Source of the DNA: Thermoanaerobacteraceae bacterium
GTDB lineage: Bacteria > Bacillota > JADQBR01
Length of the DNA: 64,000 nucleotides
Reading direction: 5' to 3'
Assembly: GCA_017656305.1 (NCBI GenBank)
Contig: JACDOG010000005.1
Location: 62,001-126,000 of the forward strand
Made by a program: the position numbers and the translations under genes. Below, one piece after another: positions 8,752 through 17,544 of the stretch. Under the pieces are notes generated by a model. That model was not told the DNA's origin. It did not search any database and saw only the letters and a program-made list of their open reading frames with translations. How positions within the stretch are numbered: the first letter of the stretch is position 1; every line of letters begins with the position of its first letter.

Positions 8752-10167
8752 TTATTTGTCCCCTGATAGAAATACATTATAGGCTTTGACCGTATAATAG
8801 AAATCTATTTTACTGGCAATTTCCAGGGGAGCATGCATACTTAAAATGGGTGGTCCGGAATCAATGGTCTCAATACCCTTGTTGGCTAAAAACTGCGCTA
8901 TGGTACCACCGCCACCCTGGTCCACTTTACCCAGTTCACCGGTCTGCCACAAAACGCCGTGCTTGTTATACAGCTGTCTTATCTGCGCTACGTACTCCGC
9001 CCCAGCATCATTGGCATTGTACTTGCCACCGGCACCGGTATATTTTGTCAATACCACACCGCATCCCAAGCGGGCAGCATTGTGTTTATCCATCACTTCG
9101 GGATAAGTGGGATCCAGGGCCGCGTTAACGTCGGCAGATATGGCCTGGGAAGCACCCAGCAACTGGTGCATACCTACCGTTTCCCCGGACCATACTATCA
9201 GCTGTTCCAACAAATACTCCAGCATGTTTGACTGCATCCCGGTGATACCGACACTGCCTATTTCCTCTTTGTCTGCAAACAGTCCCAATGCCAGGTACTC
9301 CGGCTCCCTAATGCCTGCCAGGGCTTTGAGGGTAGCATAGGCGCAGATACGGTCGTCCTGCCCATAAGCAGCAATTAGGCTCCTGTCCAGTCCCAGGTCT
9401 CTGGCAGGCATGGCAGGGACCAATTCCAGTTCGGCACTGATAAAATCTTCTTCCACTATGCCATACTGCTCGTAAAGTTGTTCCAGCAAAGCCAGTTTCA
9501 CCGGTTCCTTGACTTCCTCATCCTGCACCGGAATACTGCCGACAACAATATTCAACGCTTCTCCAGGCACAGCCTCCGTGGCCTTCTTTTTCATCTGGTC
9601 TTTTGCCAGGTGCGGCAGCAGGTCGGTTATGGTAAACACCGGGTCCCCGGCATCTTCACCAATCATTATGGAAACCCTGTCACCCTGCGCGGTGTAAACC
9701 ACACCGTGGAGTGCCAGCGGTACGGCCGTCCACTGGTATTTTTTAATGCCGCCATAATAATGTGTCTTGCACAAACCCAACCCTTCCTGCTCGTACAGCG
9801 GTTCCGGTTTCAGGTCCAACCTGGGCGCATCCAGGTGACTGCCTACCAGGCGAAAACCTGCAGACAGCGGCTGTTTCCCCCAAATACCAAGAATCAGGGA
9901 CCGTTCCTTCCAAACAAAATAAAAACGCTCCCCTGCTTTAGGCCGCGCTTTTTTAGCGTCTTCCAGCTTCAAGAACCCGTTATCCTGACACCACCGGACA
10001 ATCTCAGCTACTGCTTCCCGTTCCGTTTTAGCTTTATTTAAAAAATCCATGTAATGTTTAGCCAGGGCAAAAACGTCGTCCCGTTCACCAGCCCCCAGGC
10101 CCTGCCAGCCATTTTTTCTGTTGAGTTTCAACTTCTCAGCCAACTGGTTGTAGTTTTTTTCAGCCAT
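8752..10167 (-). CDS. Aspartyl-type aminopeptidase, family M18
   Basis: A 471-residue metallo-aminopeptidase with the M18 signatures GSHLDAPRLDLKP (metal His/Asp, about residues 108-120), FADKEEIGSVGITGMQSNM (Glu ligands, about 300) and SMHAPLEIASKIDFYYT near the C-terminus. These cytosolic di-zinc enzymes release N-terminal acidic or other residues from peptides. The length fits the bacterial ApeA-like branch. The gene stands just upstream of selD on the same strand with a short gap, so they may share a transcript, though no functional link is known. Confidence 0.92.
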   Translation of the reverse strand: MAEKNYNQLAEKLKLNRKNGWQGLGAGERDDVFALAKHYMDFLNKAKTEREAVAEIVRWCQDNGFLKLEDAKKARPKAGERFYFVWKERSLILGIWGKQPLSAGFRLVGSHLDAPRLDLKPEPLYEQEGLGLCKTHYYGGIKKYQWTAVPLALHGVVYTAQGDRVSIMIGEDAGDPVFTITDLLPHLAKDQMKKKATEAVPGEALNIVVGSIPVQDEEVKEPVKLALLEQLYEQYGIVEEDFISAELELVPAMPARDLGLDRSLIAAYGQDDRICAYATLKALAGIREPEYLALGLFADKEEIGSVGITGMQSNMLEYLLEQLIVWSGETVGMHQLLGASQAISADVNAALDPTYPEVMDKHNAARLGCGVVLTKYTGAGGKYNANDAGAEYVAQIRQLYNKHGVLWQTGELGKVDQGGGGTIAQFLANKGIETIDSGPPILSMHAPLEIASKIDFYYTVKAYNVFLSGDK

Positions 10168-10329
10168 AAAAACCCTCCATTTTTTTGGATTAAGTTACCA
10201 GGATATATCAATTTTAGGATTTCCTGAAAGTAAGAGTTTATGATTTCTACCGCAAACTTTTTCCTAAAACTAGCCGGATGCCCGACTACCCGGTTCCAGC
10301 ATCAAAAAAAAGCCTACGGGTTAGCAATA

Positions 10330-11001
10330 TTACGAAAAAAACAGGTATTGTTGGATTATAAACTTAAATAGAAACATTAGCTTGGGCACGAGAACAGACC
10401 GGTTTATTGCGCCGTTGATATCAGCAAGTATGCCACCGCCCGGCACTGCCGTACTGATTGCCAGCAGCGGTGTCACAACCACCAGCAGCAGTCCTAAAAT
10501 AAACGCCGTAGTAACAAGGCCTACAATTAAGCCGCCCAGGCGGTTAATCCCCCCCAGCAATGTATGCTTGATGGTAGCAGTAATGGCTGTGGCCAGAAGC
10601 CGCAGCAGAAAAGTTGCTATAAAAATGAGCAGTAAAAAAACAACGGCTACCAAAAGAGCAAAGCTGAGATTATATATCAAATTGCCCTCTGATACCGCCG
10701 GTGACCCCAGAGGCAGCTTGTTCAACAGCTGGTGAAAAAAACCGGCAAAAAAGCCGCCCTTATCCGGTCGCTCCAGCAGGCCCAAGTCAGGCAGTTTGGC
10801 TGCCAGCCAGGGAGTTATCCTACTGGTAATCAAATACCGCTTGTCCAAATAAAAAGCCACCGGGCGTGCCCAACTGGAAGCCACGGCACACCCCAGTGCC
10901 AGTCCCACCAGACCGGTAAGAGAATTTAACAGTCCTTTTCGATAGCCGCGAAAGGCACCTAAGCCCAGTAGCATTAAGATTATTCCGTCCAAATAACTCA
11001 T
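10330..11001 (-). CDS. CvpA family membrane protein
   Basis: 223 residues with an N-terminal CvpA domain (SYLDGIILMLLGLGAFRGYRKGLLNSLTGLVGLALGCAVASSWARPVAFYLD), then helices around VAVVFLLLIFIATFLLRLLA and GLIVGLVTTAFILGLLLVVVTP. The Gly-rich RGYRKG loop is typical. CvpA proteins were first linked to colicin V production and are common envelope proteins of uncertain role. The gene follows a 97-residue membrane gene by ten bases. The 160 bases after its stop hold no gene and only a weak hairpin around 10270-10300. Confidence 0.82.
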   Translation of the reverse strand: MSYLDGIILMLLGLGAFRGYRKGLLNSLTGLVGLALGCAVASSWARPVAFYLDKRYLITSRITPWLAAKLPDLGLLERPDKGGFFAGFFHQLLNKLPLGSPAVSEGNLIYNLSFALLVAVVFLLLIFIATFLLRLLATAITATIKHTLLGGINRLGGLIVGLVTTAFILGLLLVVVTPLLAISTAVPGGGILADINGAINRSVLVPKLMFLFKFIIQQYLFFS

Positions 11002-11011
11002 AGCTCATCCT

Positions 11012-11305
11012 TCACTTTCTCTTACCCTTGTTCCGTACCGGCACACCTTTCCTGCCGATCAGGTCATAAATGGCATTTGAACCGCGGGAGACAATTATAC
11101 CGGATAACACGTAATCAATTATGGGATAAGGGGTTTCCAGACCCACAGCGGCAAAAATCCCCAACCGGTAAGTAATACAGAGCAAGATACCGATAGCCAT
11201 AGAAACCAGCTGGCTGTTGCGGTCACTGACCAGCCTTTTGAACACAGTAGTAAGAAATTCCACCACCAGTGCCAGAAAAATTAATCCTTCCAACGCCTGC
11301 ATCAT
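11012..11305 (-). CDS. Small membrane protein of unknown function
   Basis: 97 residues with two or three hydrophobic segments (ALEGLIFLALVVEFLTTVF; LVSMAIGILLCITYRLGIFAAVGL; a shorter one around IIDYVLSGIIVSRGSNAIYDL) and a strongly basic tail (RKGVPVRNKGKRK). Size, topology and charge recall phage holin-like proteins, but I do not recognise a family. It probably forms a two-gene unit with cvpA. The GGGG-rich stretch before the ATG at 11303-11305 can serve as ribosome site. Confidence 0.6.
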   Translation of the reverse strand: MMQALEGLIFLALVVEFLTTVFKRLVSDRNSQLVSMAIGILLCITYRLGIFAAVGLETPYPIIDYVLSGIIVSRGSNAIYDLIGRKGVPVRNKGKRK

Positions 11306-11430
11306 TTTTCCCCCTTGAGGCAGAAAAATTTATCGGACTTGCTAAAATATATGTGCCGCCCCAGGGGGTTAGACTAATTTTTTGCCGGTAAGAGCAGGTT
11401 CTTCCCGGTCACGAAATAACCTTGTGTAGT

Positions 11431-12234
11431 TTACCTAAAAGTATGTTCCTCTGCCGGGAACACCCCACGACGCACCTCATCCTTGTACTCTTGTAAAGCT
11501 GCCACAATTTCTGCAGCCAGGTTGCGGTAGCGCTTTACAAACCGGGGCTGAAACCGGTCAAACAAACCCAACATATCGTGAAACACCAGCACCTGGCCGT
11601 CACACCCGGCGCCGGCACCGATACCAATGGTCGGCACCTCCAGCATTCCGGTTATCTCGTTAGCCAAAGCCTCGGGCACGCACTCCAGGACAACCCCCAT
11701 TACCCCGGCCTGTTGTAGTGCTCTGGCATCTTCCAGAATCTTTTGCGCTGCTTCCGGAGTCCGCCCCTGGACTTTATATCCTCCCAACTTGGTGGCCGTC
11801 TGCGGGGTTAACCCCAGGTGACCCAGTACCGGAATGCCGGCATCCACTATGGCCTTTACCGTGGGAGCAATTTCCGTGCCGCCTTCCAGCTTTACTGCAT
11901 GAGCACCCGCTTCCTTAACCAGCCTGCCGGCATTTCTGATAGCCTCTTCTCTGGTAATATTGTAGGACATGAACGGCATATCGGCAACAACGAAACACCG
12001 CTGTACCCCGCGCATGACTGCCTTGGTGTGGTGAAGCATATCTTCCATAGTCACCGGCACGGTACTGTCCAGTCCCAACACGGTCATGCCCAGCGAATCT
12101 CCCACCAGAATCATATCAATCCCGGCCCTGTCCACCAGCAGGGCAGTCGGGTAATCATATGCCGTAAGCATGGTAATCTTTTCCCCGTTAGCTTTCATTT
12201 CCTGCAAGGTAACAATGGACACCTTTTCCGCCAT
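11431..12234 (-). CDS. panB: 3-methyl-2-oxobutanoate hydroxymethyltransferase
   Basis: 267 residues. PanB transfers a hydroxymethyl group from methylene-tetrahydrofolate to ketoisovalerate, the first step of pantothenate synthesis. Family motifs: MLTAYDYPTALLVDRAGIDMILVGDSLGMTVLG, GRLVKEAGAHAVKLEGG, VLGHLGLTPQ, GIGAGAGCDGQVLVFHDMLG. The ATG at 12232-12234 follows GGGAAGGGTGG; a 22-residue upstream extension is not family-like. No panC, panD or panE is adjacent, so the gene is an orphan here. Confidence 0.96.
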   Translation of the reverse strand: MAEKVSIVTLQEMKANGEKITMLTAYDYPTALLVDRAGIDMILVGDSLGMTVLGLDSTVPVTMEDMLHHTKAVMRGVQRCFVVADMPFMSYNITREEAIRNAGRLVKEAGAHAVKLEGGTEIAPTVKAIVDAGIPVLGHLGLTPQTATKLGGYKVQGRTPEAAQKILEDARALQQAGVMGVVLECVPEALANEITGMLEVPTIGIGAGAGCDGQVLVFHDMLGLFDRFQPRFVKRYRNLAAEIVAALQEYKDEVRRGVFPAEEHTFR

Positions 12235-12336
12235 AATCCACCCTTCCCTAGACCTTATTTTGGTTATTTTCATTATATTGTTTTTTCCACCAATTAACAA
12301 GAAAAAGGACCCTACTTGTACTTTTCAGAACAAAAT

Positions 12337-12364
12337 TTGACAAATATCACACCTGTAGTATAAT
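12337..12364 (+). promoter_or_regulatory. Near-consensus sigma-A promoter
   Basis: TTGACA (12337-12342) and TATAAT (12359-12364) match consensus exactly with a 16-base spacer. It points along the plus strand into the hairpin at 12397-12438, with no plus-strand gene in between, so it could drive a short RNA. Confidence 0.8.
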
Positions 12365-12396
12365 AAAGATGTGTGTGTGGTGTGACATGAAGCATA

Positions 12397-12438
12397 AGCA
12401 AAAGACCGCTGCTATCCTTCAAGTGGCGGTCTTTTGCT
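12397..12438. terminator. Strong 13-bp hairpin, possibly bidirectional terminator
   Basis: Arms AGCAAAAGACCGC (12397-12409) and GCGGTCTTTTGCT (12426-12438) pair perfectly around a 16-nt loop. It lies about 30 bases after the strong plus-strand promoter and beyond the stop of the small minus-strand gene at 12450-12596, which it could terminate. Neither side has a long T-run; the T-run is inside the arm. Confidence 0.6.
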
Positions 12439-12449
12439 GTCTGGACTTT

Positions 12450-12596
12450 TCAAGCAGCCTGTCGATAACGGTCTTCCGGATGGCCGATTTCGGGCGGAGT
12501 TGGTTCGGCAGGCACCTCTTCGGGATTTTCGGGGTGCACCACCTGGTCCGGCTGTGGGGTTTCCGGCTGCCATGGCTGGTCAATCCGCAACAGCAA
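12450..12596 (-). CDS. Small Pro/Glu-rich protein, candidate gene
   Basis: A 48-residue frame that begins with TTG (12594-12596), eight bases after GGAGG. It is rich in proline and acidic residues (QPWQPETPQPDQ, EEVPAEPTPPEIGHPED) and ends QAA. I do not recognise it. The well-placed ribosome site and the hairpin beyond its stop support a real gene; composition and shortness leave doubt. Two plus-strand frames over the same bases look like its shadow. Confidence 0.45.
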   Translation of the reverse strand: MLLRIDQPWQPETPQPDQVVHPENPEEVPAEPTPPEIGHPEDRYRQAA

Positions 12597-12782
12597 TGTT
12601 TATACCTCCTTCCTCAATCTGTGTTACTACAAGGTACAAAAAACAGTCCGAATTAGTTTTATCATGCCCATATAAGACGCCTGGTATTTCCCCAAGACCT
12701 TCCGAAATATTGGGCCACCACAGGTAACTGGATGTTGACACCGGTAAAGTTCAATGATACACTAATCATAAATTTAAAAATA

Positions 12783-12875
12783 GTTAGCAGGGGTGCCGCA
12801 AGGCTGAGAAACGAATATGCTGGTATTCGTTACCCTTTGAACCTGATGTGGGTAATACCACCGCAGGGAGCTAAC
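12783..12875 (+). promoter_or_regulatory. TPP riboswitch (THI element)
   Basis: The closing stem GTTAGC (12783-12788) with GCTAAC (12870-12875) encloses the conserved blocks GGGGTGCC, GGCTGAGA, ACCCTTTGAACCTGAT and the end GCAGGGA. It lies upstream of thiM and is followed by a terminator at 12927-12955, so it should attenuate the thi operon when thiamine pyrophosphate is plentiful. Confidence 0.97.
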
Positions 12876-12926
12876 GACATCAAGAATTTCGCCACCCTAA
12901 ACTGTCAGTAGACTCTGTATGCGCAT

Positions 12927-12955
12927 AACCTCCACTCAGGTGGAGGTTTTTATTT
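12927..12955 (+). terminator. Riboswitch-controlled attenuator hairpin before thiM
   Basis: ACCTCCAC/GTGGAGGT arms around a short loop, then TTTTTATTTT. Its position between the TPP aptamer and the thiM start fits a ligand-gated terminator. Confidence 0.88.
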
Positions 12956-12977
12956 TAAAATTCAAGGAGGGCCCAAT

Positions 12978-13781
12978 ATGCTAGAACAGCTTCACTGCTG
13001 CCTGCAGCAAGTAAGAGAAAAAACACCGCTGGTTCATGCCATAACAAACTACGTGACAGTTAACGACTGTGCCAACATCCTGCTGGCCGCTGGCGCTTCT
13101 CCCGCTATGTGCGAAGCCGCCGATGAAACTTTTGACTTCAGCCAGATTGCCAGTGCCCTGTACCTGAATACCGGCACCCTTACCAGGGAGCAGGAAGTGG
13201 CCATGCTGCTGGCTATTCGCGGTGCCACCATTAAAAAAGTACCCGTAATCCTGGATCCTGTAGCCTGCGGTGCCATCCCCAAAAAACTGGACTTTATCCG
13301 TAAGTTAAGACATTTTGGAGACATATCCGTCATTAAGGGCAACATGGCAGAAATTAAAGCGCTGCTGGGGGTGGAAACCAAAGCCAGGGGAGTAGATTCT
13401 TTGGACGACGGTGATGACGGCGTTGAGGTTTGCCAGACCCTGGCAGAAAAGTTCAACTGTATCGTGGCAGCTACCGGGAAAACTGATATCATCACCGACG
13501 GCGATAGAGTATGCCTGGTTGACAACGGCTCGGAAATGCTGGGCAAGATCACCGGTACCGGCTGTATGCTGGGAGCGTTAACTGCCGGTTTTTGCGGGGC
13601 CAGTGATGACCTGTTTTTGGCCACCTGTGCCGCCCACCTGACCATGGCCTTGGCCGGAGAGCTGGCTGCAGAAAATGATGGCGGTACCCTGCCCGGTACC
13701 TTCAAGAAAAATCTTTTTAACCAGATTTATTTAATGAATGAGAATACCATGAAGGAACAGGGGAAAGTCCAATGGCAGTAG
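12978..13781 (+). CDS. thiM: Hydroxyethylthiazole kinase
   Basis: 267 residues. ThiM phosphorylates 4-methyl-5-hydroxyethylthiazole for thiamine salvage. Family features: [28 protein letters not shown] near the N-terminus, [26 protein letters not shown], and the catalytic [15 protein letters not shown] with its cysteine near residue 198. It is the first gene after the TPP riboswitch, starts at ATG 12978 after AAGGAGGG, and overlaps thiE by ten bases. Confidence 0.96.
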   Translation: MLEQLHCCLQQVREKTPLVHAITNYVTVNDCANILLAAGASPAMCEAADETFDFSQIASALYLNTGTLTREQEVAMLLAIRGATIKKVPVILDPVACGAIPKKLDFIRKLRHFGDISVIKGNMAEIKALLGVETKARGVDSLDDGDDGVEVCQTLAEKFNCIVAATGKTDIITDGDRVCLVDNGSEMLGKITGTGCMLGALTAGFCGASDDLFLATCAAHLTMALAGELAAENDGGTLPGTFKKNLFNQIYLMNENTMKEQGKVQWQ

Positions 13782-14395
13782 ATTACAGCCTTTACTTGAT
13801 CACCGACCGCCATCTCGTAGGAAATAAGGATTTTTACCGCTCCGTAATTAAAGCCCTGGAGGGCGGCGTTACCCTGCTGCAGGTCAGGGAAAAGAATGTC
13901 AGTTCCAGGGAGTTTTACGAAATCAGCCTCAAACTAAAAAAAATTGCCAGGCAATATGATGTTCCCTTAATCATCAATGACCGGCTGGACATCGCCCTGG
14001 CCGTTGATGCCGACGGCCTACACATAGGCCAGGACGACCTACCCGTTGCAACGGCGAGGAAGCTGCTGGGCAGAGAGAAAATTTTGGGGTACTCGGTATC
14101 CAACGAGGAAGAGGCACTTTACGGCGAGCGGCACGGAGCCGATTATCTAGGAGCCGGTCCCGTCTACGCCACCGACAGTAAAAAAGACGCCGGCAGACCC
14201 ATCGGTACGGAAGGGTTGAAAAAGATAAAGCAGACAGTAAATATTCCGGTCGTGGGTATCGGCGGCATCAGTGCCGAAAACCTGGCCGATGTAAAGCGCA
14301 CCGGCGCCGACGGCATTTCCGTCATTTCCGCAATTCTCTCCCGGGACGACACCTACCGGGCTGCAAAGGAGCTAATTGATTTATGGAACGAGTAA
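13772..14395 (+). CDS. thiE: Thiamine-phosphate synthase
   Basis: 207 residues. ThiE joins HMP pyrophosphate and thiazole phosphate to thiamine phosphate. Motifs: [91 protein letters not shown]. It overlaps both neighbours (thiM and the HAD gene), a sign of tight coupling. Confidence 0.97.
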   Translation: MAVDYSLYLITDRHLVGNKDFYRSVIKALEGGVTLLQVREKNVSSREFYEISLKLKKIARQYDVPLIINDRLDIALAVDADGLHIGQDDLPVATARKLLGREKILGYSVSNEEEALYGERHGADYLGAGPVYATDSKKDAGRPIGTEGLKKIKQTVNIPVVGIGGISAENLADVKRTGADGISVISAILSRDDTYRAAKELIDLWNE

Positions 14396-15045
14396 CCTTC
14401 GCCTTTTTCATTGACTTTGACGGTACTATAACGCGCAACGATGTCTGCGAAACCCTGGTAACCACCTTTGCCGGTGACGGGTGGCAGGAAATCAACCGCA
14501 GGTGGGAACAAAAAGAGCTGTCCACCGTCGAGTGCGCACGGCAAACTTTTAAGCTTTTTACCACTTCCGACCCCCAGGAAATAAGAAAAATTCTTGATAA
14601 CATACAATTGGATGCAAGCTTTAAGGATTTTGTTTCTTACTGTAAAAGCCACGGGTTCCCCATTTACATTTTAAGTGACGGCTATGACTTTTATATTGAC
14701 TACCTGCTGGAAAAGGAAGGAATCGAGCTGCCCTATTATGCCAATAAACTCATCTTTTCTCCAGAAATGGATATTGAGGCACCCTACCAGTCCGCTGACT
14801 GCGACCTGTGCGGTGTCTGCAAGACGAAATTAATGCAGCAGTTACAAAAAGCAGGACAGGTCAGCGTCTACATCGGCGACGGCTATTCCGATTTCTGCCC
14901 GGCCAAGCATGCCGATTACGTATTTGCCAAAAAAACGCTTTACCGGCACTGCACGGCAACAGGCAGGGAAGTTTTTCAATTCGCTACCTTCAGCGATGTG
15001 CTGCAGGAAGTAAAAAATTTAATTGCAGAGGTGGGACAACAATGA
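14383..15045 (+). CDS. HAD-IB family phosphatase in the thiamine operon (MtnX-like)
   Basis: 220 residues with HAD motif I DFDGTI (residues 11-16), motif II near [10 protein letters not shown], and the late acidic motif [13 protein letters not shown] Cys-rich insert ([11 protein letters not shown]) recalls MtnX-type 2-hydroxy-3-keto-5-methylthiopentenyl-1-phosphate phosphatases. Its place between thiE and thiD, overlapping both, suggests it acts on a thiamine intermediate such as thiamine phosphate or HMP phosphate. That is inference from context; the fold alone does not tell the substrate. Confidence 0.75.
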   Translation: MERVTFAFFIDFDGTITRNDVCETLVTTFAGDGWQEINRRWEQKELSTVECARQTFKLFTTSDPQEIRKILDNIQLDASFKDFVSYCKSHGFPIYILSDGYDFYIDYLLEKEGIELPYYANKLIFSPEMDIEAPYQSADCDLCGVCKTKLMQQLQKAGQVSVYIGDGYSDFCPAKHADYVFAKKTLYRHCTATGREVFQFATFSDVLQEVKNLIAEVGQQ

Positions 15046-15842
15046 AGCACGTCTTAACTATTGCGGGTTCAGACTCCGGCGGCGGTGCCGGTATCCAGGC
15101 GGACCTGAAGACTTTTTCCGCCCTGGGAACTTACGGCATGAGTGTAATAACGGCTGTCACCGCCCAAAATACCCGGGGAGTTTTTCGGGTGGTGGAAATG
15201 GATAAAACCATGGTTAAGTCACAAATAGATTGCATTTTTGACGACATCAGAGTTGACGCCGTAAAGATAGGCATGGTTTCCAACGCGGAAATTATCGCCC
15301 AGATTGCCGCCTCCCTAACCGAGTGGCATGCGCAAAACATCGTGGTGGATCCGGTCATGGTCTCCAAAAGCGGCCATCACCTGCTGCGGCCGGAAGCCAA
15401 AAAACAGCTGGTAGAAAAACTGCTGCCCCTGGCTACAGTAGTTACCCCTAACATACCGGAAGCAGAAGTTATTTTGGATAGGGAAATAAAAAATGTAGAT
15501 GAGATGGCAGAAGCAGCAATGGATATTTACCGGCTGGGACCAAGAAGTGTGCTTGTTAAGGGCGGGCACCTGGATGGAGATGCCACCGATATCTTTTTTG
15601 ACGGCAAAACCATAACCGAGTTTACAGCCGAGCATGTCCACACAAGAAACACCCACGGAACAGGCTGCACCCTGTCCTCGGCAATTGCCGCTCACCTGGC
15701 ACAGGGCCACGACCTGGTCACCGCCATCAGAAAAGCAAAGGAATATCTCACAGAAGCCATAAAACACGGCCTGAATATCGGCAAAGGCATCGGGCCGGTA
15801 CACCATTTTCACAATCTCTACCGCAGGGCAAGCATGCTGTAA
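15042..15842 (+). CDS. thiD: Hydroxymethylpyrimidine (phospho)kinase
   Basis: 266 residues. ThiD phosphorylates HMP and HMP phosphate. Motifs: [74 protein letters not shown] and [18 protein letters not shown] with the catalytic Cys. Translation starts at ATG 15042, inside the stop of the HAD gene (ATGA overlap); the longer frame from 14808 is not the real N-terminus. A hairpin follows at 15857-15896. Confidence 0.97.
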   Translation: MKHVLTIAGSDSGGGAGIQADLKTFSALGTYGMSVITAVTAQNTRGVFRVVEMDKTMVKSQIDCIFDDIRVDAVKIGMVSNAEIIAQIAASLTEWHAQNIVVDPVMVSKSGHHLLRPEAKKQLVEKLLPLATVVTPNIPEAEVILDREIKNVDEMAEAAMDIYRLGPRSVLVKGGHLDGDATDIFFDGKTITEFTAEHVHTRNTHGTGCTLSSAIAAHLAQGHDLVTAIRKAKEYLTEAIKHGLNIGKGIGPVHHFHNLYRRASML

Positions 15843-15856
15843 AAATATTCTCCAAA

Positions 15857-15896
15857 AGAGGAAGCCGGAAAACAGGCCGGCCTCCTTTATTTTTTA
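15857..15896 (+). terminator. Terminator of the thi operon
   Basis: GAGG...GCCGG pairs with CCGGC...CTCC and is followed by TTTATTTTTT, directly after the thiD stop. Confidence 0.8.
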
Positions 15897-16060
15897 ATAA
15901 GCCTTTTGCAAAATGACAATTTTAGGTTTCTTTCTTTCGCAAGCATCAATAGCTGTGCTGTCAATAGCAATTGTTTATAAATTATTTCTTCGTCATAGCA
16001 TTGTTGAACTAAGTCATAAAACAACTGCTCTGGGGTGAAGTTCTTTCTTTTCGTCTTCAT
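15887..16060 (-). CDS. Small hypothetical protein, uncertain
   Basis: A 57-residue minus-strand frame (MKTKRKNFTPEQLFYDLVQQ ...) with a basic N-terminus and an amphipathic helix LLLTAQLLMLAKERN. It is too short to place in a family; the beginning faintly recalls IS3-type OrfA proteins (KRKxFTPE) but the rest does not. The ribosome site is poor (GGG touches the ATG). A small hairpin, CCCTT/AAGGG at 16061-16077, lies just upstream. It may be a relic. The rest of 15843-16148 shows nothing else. Confidence 0.3.
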   Translation of the reverse strand: MKTKRKNFTPEQLFYDLVQQCYDEEIIYKQLLLTAQLLMLAKERNLKLSFCKRLIKK

Positions 16061-16148
16061 CCCTTGTTATATAAGGGTTATATATTATGCAAAATCCTTA
16101 CAATACAAAAATTAACAAACATTGCACGTAGTCAACAAACCACTCGGT

Positions 16149-16604
16149 TTACGGCCACTGGCCCAGCAGGCGCAACATCAGGGCTGCAATACCGCCGGCC
16201 ATCAGCGGACCTACGGGTATTCCTTTCAGAAAAACTATCCCGATAATGGAACCGAACACCAGGCCGATCATCAATTCCGGTTGGTGCTGCAGCAGCTGCA
16301 GTCCCTTGCCGTTAAGACTGGTTGCAATGGCTCCGCTGATCAGGGCTACAAACCCCGGGACGGAGAAAAAGGAGGAAATAATCTCGCGACCGTCAACCTT
16401 GTTGGCAGCAAAAGGCACCAGCACCGATATTACCAAAAACAACAGGCCCAACTCCAGACCCCTGCGTTCCAAAATCGGCAAAAAACGCTCCAGGTTAACG
16501 TAATCTATAACCAGCAAAATTGCCGCTGCCGCAGCAATAATATCCGATTTTCCCAAAATACCCAGTATAAGAATGAGAATGATAATCCAGTTTACTTGCG
16601 GCAC
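16149..16604 (-). CDS. DUF441 (YtwI-like) membrane protein
   Basis: 151 residues with four hydrophobic stretches: WIIILILILGILG, LGLLFLVISVLVPFAANKVDG, VPGFVALISGAIATSLNG and GLVFGSIIGIVFLKGIPVGPLMAGGIAALML. The family signature PxAxxKVdgrei and the KGIPVGPL(M)AGGI end are clear. The role is unknown. The start is probably GTG at 16604, seven bases after GGAGGGG, giving the usual family length. It is flanked by the thi operon and by comB and seems to be transcribed alone. Confidence 0.85.
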   Translation of the reverse strand: MPQVNWIIILILILGILGKSDIIAAAAAILLVIDYVNLERFLPILERRGLELGLLFLVISVLVPFAANKVDGREIISSFFSVPGFVALISGAIATSLNGKGLQLLQHQPELMIGLVFGSIIGIVFLKGIPVGPLMAGGIAALMLRLLGQWP

Positions 16605-16836
16605 GGTTACCCCTCCGCTAAACATCCTATTCACGGAAGGCCATGCCTAGACTAGTGAAACACATTTCTTTTTTCCGTTTATTTCCTTTTCCAAAAAGAC
16701 CATGCCTTAACCGGCTTAATTAAATTAATTGTAAAATTCCCGGCCTTCGGAATTAAATCCTGTACTCCTTAATTTAAAAGAACTTTTTTCCAAAAAATCA
16801 GGCTTTCCCATGGTTTGAGAAAGAAAATACATGCCG

Positions 16837-17544
16837 TCAGATTGTTATCATTTTCCCGTCAAAGTACGGAACTAGATTTATTTTCCCCACCTGCGCACAG
16901 TACTCAATATCCTCCGTAAAACCCAGTTCCACCAAATACTGACCGTGATTGGACATAAGCAGCAGTTCACGCATTTCCCTGCTCTCAGCCAGCAGGCAGG
17001 CTGCCCGCGCTCGGTCATCCATAGCAAGTTTGACCCGTTCCCGAAGCAGGCAAAGTATTAACCCGGCCACGGCAAAATCATCCAGGGAAAACCTTTCCCG
17101 CGTACCGGCACATACCAGCACCACATCCTCATGTAAACGTAGTAACTGGTCGGCAACCGCCGGTGCATTCAAAGCACTGCCAATCAATATGGTACCGGCA
17201 GTCTCACTGCGTTTGATCGCTTTCGTACCGTTGGTAGTAGTCATCAACAGTGTCTTCCCCGCCACCACATCACCGGTATATTCCAGCGGTGAATTGCCCA
17301 AATGAAAACCTGTTATCTTAACTCCCTTGCGTTCCCCGCACAGCAATAGCTTGTTGTTGTGCCATCCATAATACTGCTTGGCCTCCTCAGGAGTAAAAAA
17401 AGGCATGACTGCTGTTGCCCCGTTGGCAAAAGCCGTCACCATGGTAGACGTGGCCCGTAATACATCAATTACCACTGCTGTTTTTCCCGAAATGCCGGTA
17501 ATTTCCCCGGCATGTGGTACCACCGTTACCTGCAAGCCTGTCAC
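16837..17544 (-). CDS. comB: 2-phosphosulfolactate phosphatase
   Basis: 235 residues. ComB removes phosphate from 2-phosphosulfolactate to give sulfolactate. Recognisable stretches: VVIDVLRATSTMVTAFANGATAVMPF, LLMTTTNGTKAIKRSETAG, VLVCAGTRERFSLDDFAVAGLIL. The start overlaps the comA stop by four bases. In methanogens this step leads to coenzyme M; in Bacillus-type sporeformers the ComA homologue YitC is tied to sulfolactate of the spore. No comC/comDE gene is adjacent, so sulfolactate may be the end product. Confidence 0.9.
   Translation of the reverse strand: MTGLQVTVVPHAGEITGISGKTAVVIDVLRATSTMVTAFANGATAVMPFFTPEEAKQYYGWHNNKLLLCGERKGVKITGFHLGNSPLEYTGDVVAGKTLLMTTTNGTKAIKRSETAGTILIGSALNAPAVADQLLRLHEDVVLVCAGTRERFSLDDFAVAGLILCLLRERVKLAMDDRARAACLLAESREMRELLLMSNHGQYLVELGFTEDIEYCAQVGKINLVPYFDGKMITI

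Noticed and set aside
13049-13705. 218-codon minus-strand frame over thiM
   Set aside because: Shadow of thiM; Ser/Pro/Ala-rich with no domain and no ribosome site.
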